Of a stretch of 20,090 nucleotides of DNA, positions 1-7,179 are shown in pieces. A program made the position numbers and the translations under genes. The stretch spans positions 1 through 20,090 of the forward strand of contig NZ_JAERRA010000003.1 in NCBI RefSeq assembly GCF_016735685.1, read 5' to 3'. The notes beneath the pieces were generated by a model. It saw nothing but the letters and a program-made list of their open reading frames with translations. It was not told where the DNA came from and did no database searches. Within the stretch, counting starts at the first letter, position 1; each line of letters opens with the position of its first letter. This stretch comes from Piscinibacter lacus (lineage in GTDB: Bacteria > Pseudomonadota > Gammaproteobacteria > Burkholderiales > Burkholderiaceae_C).

Positions 1-56
1 TCGGCCTGCTTGATGAACCCGATGACTTGCTCGTCTGTGAATCTGCTCTTGCGCAT
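1..56 (-). CDS. IS3-family transposase OrfA, N-terminal part (runs off window)
   Basis: The minus strand starts at an ATG at 56-54 and reads MRKSRFTDEQVIGFIKQAE to the window edge. This is the characteristic opening of the helix-turn-helix OrfA (InsE/IS407-type) of IS3-family elements, which binds the terminal inverted repeats and is joined to the OrfB integrase core by programmed frameshifting. Only about 18 codons are present, so intactness and group cannot be judged. Family assignment rests on recognising the N-terminal motif. Confidence 0.8.
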   Translation of the reverse strand, partial: MRKSRFTDEQVIGFIKQA

Positions 57-122
57 CGCGCTTCCTGTCGGTTGCGCGGATTCTTCTCTATTGCCTTGGT
101 ACGGATGGCGGGTTGCAGGTCA
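1..122 (-). mobile_element. End of an IS3-family insertion sequence
   Basis: Upstream of the OrfA start, the minus strand begins at about 122 with TGACCTGCAACCC. IS3 elements end in 5'-TG...CA-3', and the spacing of about 66 bp from tip to OrfA start is typical. The other end lies outside the window, so the inverted repeat and target duplication cannot be checked and the exact tip is inferred. The element abuts truncated genes, consistent with an insertion-prone patch. Confidence 0.55.
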
Positions 123-264
123 CCAGGGGGAGCGGCGAGGCGGTCCGAACGGGCGCCGCAGCCACGATCTCACGATCTGACTGCCGCGGACGTCCGCGGA
201 CGGCCCGTCCTGGCTGGCCGCGGTCCAGTCTGCTCGTCGGACTTTGGGGGGGCGTTTGAATTTC
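123..264. other. Short non-coding junction between the IS end and the hydantoinase fragment
   Basis: No supported gene is seen here. The stretch contains a perfect 16-bp palindrome, CCGCGGACGTCCGCGG, at 184-199, followed by a partial repeat of GCGGACG, and a run of seven G at about 245-251. It joins the IS tip to the abrupt end of the hydantoinase fragment, so it probably arose by rearrangement. Confidence 0.4.
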
Positions 265-540
265 CTATGCGCTGGTGGTGCCGCCGAAAGCCGCGGCCTT
301 GGTGCCGCTGGCGAAGGGTTCGCAGGTGACGATGTGGCCGATGACGTTTTCCAGGTGCACATGCGTGTCGACGCCGCCGGGCAGCACGTACAGGCCCGTG
401 GCATCTACCACCGCGACATCGGCGCCCACCGCGAGCTTCAGCCCGATCTGCCGGACCACGCCGCCATCGAGCAGCAGGTCGGCCACGTAGTCGTCGCTTG
501 CGGTGATCACGCGGCCGTTGCGGACCAGTGTGGTCGTCAT
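265..540 (-). pseudogene. Truncated dihydropyrimidinase/D-hydantoinase (N-terminal fragment)
   Basis: The reading frame starts at ATG 540-538 and stops at TAG 267-265, giving 91 residues. It shows the N-terminal beta-sandwich and first part of the TIM barrel of cyclic amidohydrolases: a start MTTTLVRNGRVITASDD, then LPGGVDTHVHLE, whose HxH pair binds the catalytic metals, then GTKAAAFGGTT. Complete dihydropyrimidinases are about 460-490 residues, so four fifths are missing, including the carbamylated lysine and later metal ligands. Homology ends exactly at GGTT, and nothing resembling the remainder lies between it and the IS end. The fragment cannot be catalytic. Whether the parent was a hydantoinase or a dihydropyrimidinase cannot be settled from this piece. 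Confidence 0.75.
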
Positions 541-632
541 CTGGGCGGCTCCGAAAGAAGTGCCGCGGGATGGCCGGGCAGGCGCCCGGGGCTGCCTTCG
601 ATTCTGCGGCCTGATCCGCCCGGGGTCGGGCG

Positions 633-1898
633 TCAGTCCTCCTCGACGAGACTCCCCCACTTCTTGTCGCAGATGCGGACCATCTCTTCGAATTTCACGC
701 GCTCGCTTGGCGCATCCTTGAGGATTCCGGAGACAGGGCTCAGGCGTGAGAACTCCTCCTGGATCGCCTTCGCTGCCTTGGGTCCCGGCGTCGGATCACC
801 CTTCATCAGCAAGGCGATTCGCTTCTGCAGGGTGGCGACCCGGGGCAGCAGGGTGGCGGCGAACTGGAATGCCTCGGCGCACTCGTCGCGCTTGGCCTTG
901 TAGCCGAGATAGCCCTTGTCATCGCCTGTGTTGCGCATGGCAGGGATTCCCGCCTCCGTCAACCGCTCGATCATCGACCAGCTCTTCAGCTTGGTCACGG
1001 TTCCGTGATTGACGAGAGCGCCGACCTGCACTTTCAGCACCTCCAATTGCTTGAGCCGCAATTCGTCGCTCTTGAGGAACTCCGCTCCGGCCAGCTCCAT
1101 CTCGAGTTCGTGTTCCTGCTGTTCCGACAGAACCTGGTCGCGAATGTCCCGGATTTCCGCCATCACGCGCATGCCGCCGTCGAACGCGACCGCGGCCCGC
1201 TTGCGCAGACTCTTCACCTCCGACTTCAGCTCGGGCACTTGGTCCAGAGCACTGTCGATCCGGCGGTCCAGCGCACCACGCCCCTTGATGAAGTCGCCAT
1301 TGGCAAATTCAGTTTCCTTCTGGGTGACGGTCTGCGCGAGGAGCCGGCTCTTCTCCAACGTGCCCCGACCACCCTCGCGAAGTTCCTGCATCTGCTTGAC
1401 GTAGGGCTTGAAGTCTTCGAGGAACTTCTTAACCAGCCTGAGGCCTTCTTCGCGGCCCTTGGTGTGTTCTTCCAGCGCCTTGAAATTCTTCGAGATGCTG
1501 CTGGTATCCACATCCATCATGGGAGCCTGCTCCTTGGCGATGAACTCCTGGAGCTGCTTCTGCCCCTCGGCCCGCTTGACGATCATCTGCCTGTAGTCCT
1601 TGACAAGGACATAGTCGTCTTCGTAGTCCTTGAAGAGACGCTTGGCCTTGATGCGCAGATAGAGGTGCTCCGCACCTTCGAGGGGGCCGACCTTGATGTA
1701 CGCCTCTTTGAGTTCCTTGTCCTCCCTGGCCTTCAGCACCGCTTCCAGTGCACCCTTCTTCTGGATGGACGAAGCGTTGTCGTCGCCGATCTTCTCAAGG
1801 ATGGCCTTCTCGGCATGCATCCAGACGAAAGCCGCAGGCGCAACCTTCTTGTCGTTCAGCGGAAAGATGACCTCCGCCTTGTTCATTTTCTTGCCCAT
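633..1898 (-). CDS. Hypothetical helical, highly charged protein (421 aa)
   Basis: I do not recognise this protein. The start chosen is ATG 1898-1896 (MGKKMNKAEVIF), which has a clear AAGGAG Shine-Dalgarno five bases upstream; an in-frame extension to 2000 is rich in Arg/Pro and looks non-coding. The protein is rich in Lys, Glu and Leu throughout, with long amphipathic stretches (for example around residues 150-260 and 280-330) that suggest helical bundles or coiled coils. It has no signal peptide, membrane segment or cysteine cluster. It ends in an acidic tail, LVEED. Lys/Glu codons are used far more than in the Ala/Arg-rich neighbours, and it sits among an IS end and truncated genes, so recent acquisition is plausible. 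The strong RBS and absence of frame damage argue that it is a real gene. Confidence 0.8.
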   Translation of the reverse strand: MGKKMNKAEVIFPLNDKKVAPAAFVWMHAEKAILEKIGDDNASSIQKKGALEAVLKAREDKELKEAYIKVGPLEGAEHLYLRIKAKRLFKDYEDDYVLVKDYRQMIVKRAEGQKQLQEFIAKEQAPMMDVDTSSISKNFKALEEHTKGREEGLRLVKKFLEDFKPYVKQMQELREGGRGTLEKSRLLAQTVTQKETEFANGDFIKGRGALDRRIDSALDQVPELKSEVKSLRKRAAVAFDGGMRVMAEIRDIRDQVLSEQQEHELEMELAGAEFLKSDELRLKQLEVLKVQVGALVNHGTVTKLKSWSMIERLTEAGIPAMRNTGDDKGYLGYKAKRDECAEAFQFAATLLPRVATLQKRIALLMKGDPTPGPKAAKAIQEEFSRLSPVSGILKDAPSERVKFEEMVRICDKKWGSLVEED

Positions 1899-2640
1899 GA
1901 TGGCTCCTTCGTATGGTTCAGTGGTTGGTCGATCGACCGCTGCGGCTGACGCTGGCGGGCCGTTTCGGCCTGCACCCAGACCACTGCGGTTGCGCCACAC
2001 CGTCCAGCGGAAAATGTTAGGCCAGCAAGGCGTCCGCAGTTGTCAAACTGGTGGTGGGGGCAAACCCCTGATTCGGGGGGGATTTTGTCGTGGGGGGGGG
2101 AATGACGGCCACGCATCCAGCCCGCGGTCCTTGCAGTCGTCCGGCTCGCGGATGACGGCGCGGCAGGTCGACGCCGGGACCGTGGGCGAAGCGCCAAGCC
2201 CGACTGGTGCCGCGTTGTGGGGCTCAATTCGCAGCAGCCTCATGCAACCCACCCTGCGTCCACTAGCGCAGCCTGCGCCAGGCCCGTGCCGACGACGAGG
2301 GGGCTGCCGCCAGCACCGATTTCGAAAGCTTCATTGCCATGCTCCTTTCAAGGGTTTCCAGTTCCGGCGGTCGGTCGACCAGTGTTCGAGGCCGCGCCTT
2401 CGCACGGGTCCGTCGAGCGCGGCGCCGGCCTGCAGGACATCCCAGGTTCGACGCCGTGCCCGGCTGCAAAACAGTGCGGGAGGACGCAACGCTAAGCAAC
2501 GTTAACTCGCTGATTCGCCAGTGCGCAAACCCGCGCACTCGGTCTCGCCCCGTCTGTTCGTGGGGTCGGCTCAGGCCTGACCGGGATGCGCCGGGACGGT
2601 CCAGCCCGGAATCCCGCACCGCATCACAGCATCGCCTTGA
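1899..2640. other. Non-coding stretch with G-homopolymer tracts
   Basis: No intact gene is supported here. The section nearest the hypothetical gene contains G runs of five (2056-2060), seven (2075-2081) and nine (2092-2100). Further along is a short ORF with a strong ribosome-binding site and a signal-peptide-like start (annotated separately). The remaining open frames are Arg/Pro/Ser-rich shadows of GC-rich DNA without recognisable domains. Confidence 0.5.
2263..2334 (-). pseudogene. Frameshifted small secreted-peptide ORF (signal-peptide-like start)
   Basis: ATG 2334-2332 has AGGAG seven bases upstream and begins MKLSKSVLAAAP, then runs into Arg/Ser-rich sequence and stops at TAG 2265-2263. 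Shifting frame at the run of five C on the coding strand (2303-2299) restores the hydrophobic sequence LVVGTGLAQAALVDAGWVA. Together these make a plausible Sec signal peptide: Lys-rich n-region, hydrophobic h-region and an AQA cleavage site. The restored frame also stops soon, at 2245 or thereabouts. The observation is the paired fragments; the interpretation is either a decayed gene or a sequencing indel in a homopolymer. I recall MKLSK-type starts in small exported precursor peptides, but I cannot assign a family. Confidence 0.3.
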
Positions 2641-2965
2641 CCTGAGCGAAGCCCAGTACCGTTTCGGGGTCGACCAGATCCTGATCGTCGAGCCCGGCTA
2701 GGCCGCCCCTGGTGTTGATTTCACCTACTGCATCATCAACGCCGATGGGGGCGAGGTGGAGCAATGCGGCAACGGCGCGCGCTGCTTTGCCCGGTATGCG
2801 CACGATGCGGGACTCACCAGCAAGCCGCGCATCCGCTTGCAGACAATGACAGCCATCATCGAGCCCGAGTTGCAGGCCGATGGCCGCGTCACGGCAGACA
2901 TGGCCCCCCCAGCTTGAGCCAGCCCTGGTGCCCTTCGATGCCGAGGGCCTGCCGCCTGGGGCTGC
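2641..2965 (+). pseudogene. dapF: dapF (diaminopimelate epimerase) internal remnant
   Basis: DapF interconverts LL- and meso-diaminopimelate in lysine and peptidoglycan synthesis. The sequence matches its central N-terminal-domain region: SEAQYRFGVDQILIVEPG, then a TAG stop at 2699-2701, then in the same frame [17 protein letters not shown] and [18 protein letters not shown], which contains the catalytic-cysteine motif. A further section, ADGRVTADM, runs into a frameshift at a run of seven C (2904-2910). The next frame resumes with [16 protein letters not shown], which aligns with the following DapF segment. Two residues of the usual GVGADQ are missing, and both the N-terminal start and the entire C-terminal domain with the second catalytic cysteine are absent. 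About 110 of roughly 275-290 residues remain, so this is dead. A functional copy must exist elsewhere. Confidence 0.88.
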
Positions 2966-3066
2966 TGCCGGATTCGAAGTCGGCAGCGCGGAGCCGTTCA
3001 GGCCAGACCAGGCTGCAACCTCCGGACTCCGCAAGGCTGGGTGCAGGCGCGAGATCCCGCGACGCG

Positions 3067-3094
3067 GCAAGCCGAGAAGAAGTTCTCGGCTTGC
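3067..3094. repeat. Perfect 12-bp inverted repeat (hairpin)
   Basis: GCAAGCCGAGAA at 3067-3078 pairs perfectly with TTCTCGGCTTGC at 3083-3094 across a GAAG loop. No T run follows on either strand. It lies between the dapF remnant and the aer promoter region and could be a factor-assisted terminator or a relic of the lost gene's 3' end. Function is not established. Confidence 0.6.
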
Positions 3095-3126
3095 CCGGAC
3101 GGAGGCCCCTCCCTTGCGGCCCGTCC

Positions 3127-3153
3127 TCAAGGTTCCTGCGCGACGTCCGAAAC
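3127..3153 (+). promoter_or_regulatory. Candidate FliA (sigma-28) promoter of the aer-like gene
   Basis: TCAA at 3127-3130, a 15-base spacer, then TCCGAAAC at 3146-3153 resembles the flagellar/chemotaxis sigma-28 consensus TAAA-N15-GCCGATAA (5 of 8 in the -10 element, 3 of 4 in the -35 core). It lies about 32 bases before the start codon of a chemoreceptor, exactly the class of gene this sigma factor controls. A transcript from here would begin at about 3160, within the 7-bp hairpin at 3156-3172. Confidence 0.45.
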
Positions 3154-3155
3154 AG

Positions 3156-3172
3156 GCTTGTCTTGGACAAGC
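3156..3172 (+). other. Small stem-loop in the aer leader
   Basis: GCTTGTC (3156-3162) pairs with GACAAGC (3166-3172) around a TTG loop. It ends just before the purine-rich ribosome-binding site AAGGGA (3174-3179) of the chemoreceptor gene. It could tune translation or be chance; the sequence alone does not decide. Confidence 0.35.
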
Positions 3173-3184
3173 GAAGGGAACGTC

Positions 3185-4741
3185 ATGCGCCAGAACCTGC
3201 CCGTCACGCAACGTGAATACGACTTCCCGGCCGATGCCACCTTGATGTCGAGCACCGACACGCAGAGCCACATCACCTACGCCAACGAGGCCTTCATCAA
3301 GGTCAGCGGCTTCGAGCGCGACGAGATCCTGGGCCAGCCGCACAACATGGTGCGGCATCCCGACATGCCCCGCGAGGCTTTCGCCGACATGTGGAAGACC
3401 TTGCAGTCCGGCCAGTCCTGGACCGCGCTGGTCAAGAACCGCCGCAAGGATGGCGATCACTACTGGGTGCGCGCCAATGCCACGCCGGTGGTGCGCGGCG
3501 GGCGCATGGTGGGTTACATGTCGGTCCGGACCCGACCCAGCCGTGACGAGGTCGGCCAGGCGGAGGCCACCTACCGTGCCTTCCGGGAGGGGCGCGCCGG
3601 CAGCCGCGTCTTCCACCGCGGCCTCATCGTGCACCGGGGCCTGATGGCCTGGCGCTCGGTCGGCCAGACCCTGCCCATCGCCTGGCGCCTGGCGCTGCCG
3701 CTGATGCTGATCTCGACCCTGGCCCTGCTGGCCGCCCATGGTTTCGGGCTGGACGGCGGCGGCATGCTGGGCCTGGCCGGCGTGCTCGCCCTGGGTACCG
3801 CGCTGAAGATCTGGGTGCTCAATGCCCAGATCGTGCGGCCGCTGCGCCAGGTGCTGGCCCAGGCGCAGAGCGTCGCTGCGGGCCAGGCCGGGCAGAACCT
3901 GCACTTCAACCGCATCGATGAGATCGGCATGCTCATGCGCGCGATCAACCAGGCGGGCCTGAACCTCAAGTCCCTGGTCGACGACGTCGGCGAGCAGGTG
4001 GGTGGCGTGCGGCGCGCCAGCGACGAGATCGCCAGCGGCAACGGCGACCTGAGCACGCGCACCGAACAGGCTGCGGCGCAGCTTCAGCAGACCGCTGCCT
4101 CCATGTCGCAGATGACGGCCACCGTGCGCAACAACACCGAGACCGCGCACAACGCCACCCGGCTGGCCGCCGAGGCCAGCGGTGCCGCGAGCCGAGGGGG
4201 CGAGGTGGTGGGCCGGGTGGTCGACACCATGTCGGACATCAGCAGCAGCTCGCGGCGCATCGGCGACATCATCGGCACCATCGACGGGATCGCTTTCCAG
4301 ACCAACATCCTCGCGCTGAATGCCGCCGTCGAAGCAGCGCGTGCCGGCGAGCAGGGCCGGGGCTTTGCGGTGGTGGCCAGCGAGGTGCGCAGCCTTGCCC
4401 AGCGCAGCGCGGAGGCGGCCAAGGAGATCAAGCAGCTCATCCAGGCCAGCGTCGAGACGGTGGAGGCAGGGAGCTCGCTGGTCGACGATGCGGGTCGTGC
4501 CATGAGCGACATCGTCGACCGGGTGTCCCAGGTCACGAAGCTCATCTCGCACATCAGTCAGGCCTCCAGCGAGCAGAACGCGGGCATCGACCAGGTCAAC
4601 ACCGCCGTCAGCCAGCTCGACGATGCCACCCAGCAGAACGCAAGCCTGGTTCAGCAAAGTTCCGAGGCCGCGGCCAGTCTCCAGACCCAGGCCCAGCGGC
4701 TGACCGAGGCCATCGCCGTGTTCAAGACCGTCGCGGCCTGA
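3185..4741 (+). CDS. aer: Aer-like aerotaxis receptor (PAS-HAMP-MCP)
   Basis: This is a 518-residue methyl-accepting chemotaxis-type receptor close in length to E. coli Aer (506). The start is ATG 3185, preceded by AAGGGA. The N-terminal PAS domain (about 1-115) carries near-signature Aer stretches such as [13 protein letters not shown] and [15 protein letters not shown]; in Aer this domain binds FAD and senses redox state from the cytoplasm. A hydrophobic anchor at about 165-205 ([19 protein letters not shown] and a second segment) is followed by HAMP (about 205-260). The signalling hairpin has its conserved tip near 365-400 ([20 protein letters not shown]). No CheR/CheB pentapeptide tether is present at the C-terminus (ends FKTVAA), as in Aer. 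There is no large periplasmic ligand domain. It stands alone, convergent with the operon to its right, so CheA/CheW must be encoded elsewhere. The sensed cue (oxygen/redox versus another) is inferred from the PAS similarity. Confidence 0.93.
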   Translation: MRQNLPVTQREYDFPADATLMSSTDTQSHITYANEAFIKVSGFERDEILGQPHNMVRHPDMPREAFADMWKTLQSGQSWTALVKNRRKDGDHYWVRANATPVVRGGRMVGYMSVRTRPSRDEVGQAEATYRAFREGRAGSRVFHRGLIVHRGLMAWRSVGQTLPIAWRLALPLMLISTLALLAAHGFGLDGGGMLGLAGVLALGTALKIWVLNAQIVRPLRQVLAQAQSVAAGQAGQNLHFNRIDEIGMLMRAINQAGLNLKSLVDDVGEQVGGVRRASDEIASGNGDLSTRTEQAAAQLQQTAASMSQMTATVRNNTETAHNATRLAAEASGAASRGGEVVGRVVDTMSDISSSSRRIGDIIGTIDGIAFQTNILALNAAVEAARAGEQGRGFAVVASEVRSLAQRSAEAAKEIKQLIQASVETVEAGSSLVDDAGRAMSDIVDRVSQVTKLISHISQASSEQNAGIDQVNTAVSQLDDATQQNASLVQQSSEAAASLQTQAQRLTEAIAVFKTVAA

Positions 4742-4767
4742 GGGACCGGCAGGCCCGTTTCCCAGGC

Positions 4768-5457
4768 TCAGCCGGTGAGCCCGGGCAGTCGCTCGTAGTG
4801 CGCCCGGCCGTCCGGCTTGCCGACATAGATGCCGTGGTCGGCCAGGGCCAGCATGGGCCGGTCGCCGCGGGTGTCGCCATAGGCCCAGAGCACCGAGGGG
4901 GGCCGATCGGCCCACCAGGCTTGCAGGCGGCGGACTTTCTCTTCGCCGTAGCAGTTGGCGCCGCGCAAGCGGCCGCTGGCGCGTTCGTCCTGCCAGTCGA
5001 GCTGCGAGCAGAGCAGGGCGTCAAAGCCGAGCTGGCGGGCCACGGCGTCCAGGTAGACCTCGGGCGAGGCGCTGACCAGCACGCAGCGGTGGCCGGCGGC
5101 CTGGTGGGCGGCCAGGCGCCGCAGGGCGCGCGCATCGAGCAGGCCGGGCAGGGTCTGCTGCAGGAAGCGATCGGTCCAGCCGGCCAGCTCGCTGCGGCTG
5201 CGGCCGGCCACGGTGTGGCGCAGCAGCACGAGCTTGGCCGCCTCGTTGCTGATGCGGCCGAGCTGCCAGGCGGCCAGGGCCGGGCTGGTCCGGGCCAGGG
5301 CCCAGCCGAGGCGGGCCATGCCCAGGCCGCCGCGCAGCCAGGGGATCAGGCTGTCGCCGCGGGTCAGGGTGCCGTCGAAGTCGAAGGCCGCGACCACCGG
5401 ACCCGCCGGGTCGCGGGCGGCGGCGGCTGCGGCGGCCGAGGCGGATGCGGCCTTCAT
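4768..5457 (-). CDS. HAD-IB family phosphatase (polyprenyl-pentose operon)
   Basis: This is a 229-residue haloacid-dehalogenase phosphatase. Motif I is FDFDGTLT (nucleophile Asp26, general acid Asp28), motif II is the SAS at about 133-135, and motif IV is GDTRGD (194-199) coordinating Mg. It belongs to the SerB/HAD-IB subgroup by layout. An Ala-rich leader of about 20 residues precedes the catalytic core. Its ATG (5457) overlaps the stop of the upstream glycosyltransferase as ATGA, indicating translational coupling. With a decaprenyl-phosphate phosphoribosyltransferase in the same operon, the natural inference is removal of the 5-phosphate from polyprenyl-phosphoryl-5-phosphoribose, the step assigned to the PAP2-like Rv3807c in mycobacteria. 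The substrate is not proven by sequence; a lipid phosphatase or generic HAD hydrolase role remains possible. It ends 26 bases from the convergent aer gene. Confidence 0.88.
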   Translation of the reverse strand: MKAASASAAAAAAARDPAGPVVAAFDFDGTLTRGDSLIPWLRGGLGMARLGWALARTSPALAAWQLGRISNEAAKLVLLRHTVAGRSRSELAGWTDRFLQQTLPGLLDARALRRLAAHQAAGHRCVLVSASPEVYLDAVARQLGFDALLCSQLDWQDERASGRLRGANCYGEEKVRRLQAWWADRPPSVLWAYGDTRGDRPMLALADHGIYVGKPDGRAHYERLPGLTG

Positions 5458-7142
5458 TCGGCACCGCCTTCCGGCGCGGCCGAAGCCGGCGCCTGGGCAG
5501 GCACGGCCGGTGCACGCAGGGCTTCGGCCAAGCGCAGCGGCGCGCGCGGCGCCTGCGCGGGCGGCAGGGCGGGCACGGGCACCGGCGGCTCGGCACCGCT
5601 GCAGCGCACGGCGCCGCACAGGCGCTGGCAGAAGGCGCAGTCGCTCATCGGCAGCATGCGGGGGATCTGGTAGTAGCGCCGGTCGATCTCGGCCAGCACG
5701 CCGAGGCGGTAGGCCGCCAGCCGGAAGCCCTGGCCTTCGATGACATGGAAGGTGGCACCGTCCTGCTGCACGCTGAAGGCCCGCACCTGGTCGAAAAAGT
5801 CGGCATAGCGGGCCGGGTCGACCGGCTTGTTGCCCACGATGATTCGCAGGGTGTGGCCTTCGAAGTCGGCAAAGTCGACAAGCTGGTCGTCCTGCCGCGA
5901 ATGGAATTTGCCGGTGCCGAAGACCGGCATGTAGTGGCGCCGCGCATGGCCGTAGATCGAGGCCGGCGTGAAGGCGCTGGCCATCACGATGACGCCCGGC
6001 GCCTCGACCTGGGCGAGCAGTTCGCTGGTCTTCACCGAACGCACGATCGAGGGGTAGAGGCTGCTGCGCTGCCAGTGCGCCAGCGAGCTCGCCATCACGC
6101 CCAGCGCGGCCAGCACATGCAGGCCGCCGAACACGGCGACTGCGATCACCGCCTTGCGCAGCGCCGCCCGCGGCAGCACAAAGGCCAGCAGCGCGAAGAG
6201 GAAGGGGTAGAAGGCCAGCACCCAGTGCAGGCCGATGACCTTCTTGAAGGCCAGCAGCGCGAAGACCGCATGCGGCACGATCACCACGCAGGCCAGCAGC
6301 CGGTGCGCACCCAGTGCGGCGCCCAGGCGGCCACGCTCGCGCCAGGCCAGCCAGGCCGCGCCCGGCGTCAGCAGGTAGACCATCATCCCCAGGTAGAGGC
6401 CGGGCTTGCGCCACTCGAAGACCTCGCCCTCGTTGCGGTTGATCAGGTTGAACATGACGTTCGGCCAGCAGTGCGCCTGGTTCCAGGCCAGGTGCAGGGC
6501 CGGGCCGATCAGGGCCACCAGCAGGAGCAGCGCGAAGCCCGCCAGCCGCTCGCGGCGGAACAGCGCGAAGTGGGCCAGGTAGGCCAGGCCGAGCAGCACC
6601 GCGAAGTACTTCGACAGGAAGGCCAGGGCCAGGAAGAGACCGGCCAGGGCATAGAGCGCGAGCGCCCGGCCGTCCAGCCGCGCGCGGCGCTCGGCCTGCC
6701 AGAGCACGGCCACCGACAGCGCGCTCCACAGCGCCAGCGGGATGTCGGTGGTCATCAGCACTTGCAGCAGGCCGATCGGCGTCAGCCAGAACAGCAGCAC
6801 GGCGACGGCGGCGCGCTCGCGGTCCAGGCCGCGCAGCGCCAGGCCGATGGCGCCACCGACCAGCAGCGGCAGCAGCACGGCCGGCAGGCGCATCACGAAG
6901 GTCGAGTCGCCCAGCATCCGACCGAGCGCGGCATTGAACCAGCCGACCATGGGCGGGTGGTCCGAATAGCCCCAGTCGGGGTAGACACCCCACCACCAGA
7001 AGAAGGCCTCGTCGCCGGTGATGGGCAGCTTCCAGGCGATCAACGCGCGCAGCAGCAGGCTGCCCAGGCCCACGGCCAGCAGCCAGGGGCCCCAGCGGCG
7101 GGCGGGGGTGGCAGGGTCGGTCGACAGGGGCAGGGCGTGCAT
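5454..7142 (-). CDS. GT39 / ArnT-like polyprenyl-phosphate-sugar glycosyltransferase
   Basis: This 562-residue GT-C membrane glycosyltransferase has the hallmark first periplasmic loop GDEAFFWWWG (catalytic-type Asp44/Glu45) followed by YSDHPPMVGWF (60-69), as in ArnT and protein O-mannosyltransferases. About ten to twelve hydrophobic helices follow up to roughly residue 370, then a soluble C-terminal domain. Such enzymes take a sugar from an undecaprenyl or decaprenyl phosphate carrier and transfer it to lipid, glycan or protein at the periplasmic face. The C-terminus is unusual: a Cys cluster CAFCQRLCGAVRC is followed by a Pro/Ala tail of about 55 residues. The start ATG 7142 follows the YbhN-like stop by 37 bases; the RBS is weak. 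The partner genes suggest a pentose donor rather than mannose. The acceptor is unknown. Confidence 0.88.
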   Translation of the reverse strand: MHALPLSTDPATPARRWGPWLLAVGLGSLLLRALIAWKLPITGDEAFFWWWGVYPDWGYSDHPPMVGWFNAALGRMLGDSTFVMRLPAVLLPLLVGGAIGLALRGLDRERAAVAVLLFWLTPIGLLQVLMTTDIPLALWSALSVAVLWQAERRARLDGRALALYALAGLFLALAFLSKYFAVLLGLAYLAHFALFRRERLAGFALLLLVALIGPALHLAWNQAHCWPNVMFNLINRNEGEVFEWRKPGLYLGMMVYLLTPGAAWLAWRERGRLGAALGAHRLLACVVIVPHAVFALLAFKKVIGLHWVLAFYPFLFALLAFVLPRAALRKAVIAVAVFGGLHVLAALGVMASSLAHWQRSSLYPSIVRSVKTSELLAQVEAPGVIVMASAFTPASIYGHARRHYMPVFGTGKFHSRQDDQLVDFADFEGHTLRIIVGNKPVDPARYADFFDQVRAFSVQQDGATFHVIEGQGFRLAAYRLGVLAEIDRRYYQIPRMLPMSDCAFCQRLCGAVRCSGAEPPVPVPALPPAQAPRAPLRLAEALRAPAVPAQAPASAAPEGGAE

Positions 7143-7179
7143 GCGCAGGGCGGATGGAGGACGGGCGGCGGCGGGCCGC

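Noticed and set aside
184..199. 16-bp palindrome CCGCGGACGTCCGCGG as a regulator operator
   Set aside because: Composed largely of CG-rich self-complementary hexamers that arise often in such DNA, and no intact promoter or gene start lies next to it.
1005..1949. Plus-strand frame of 314 codons opposite the hypothetical gene
   Set aside because: It is the complement of the Lys/Glu-rich coding strand, giving Leu/Phe-rich sequence with no RBS. The minus frame has a strong Shine-Dalgarno and better composition.
4742..4767. Possible terminator in the 26-base gap between convergent aer and the HAD phosphatase genes
   Set aside because: Only weak partial pairing and no T run; nothing I would call a terminator.
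2624..4915. 763-codon minus-strand frame across the chemoreceptor
   Set aside because: It is antisense to the unmistakable Aer-like gene, is dominated by His/Gly/Asp/Ala typical of GC-rich shadows, and also overlaps the dapF remnant.
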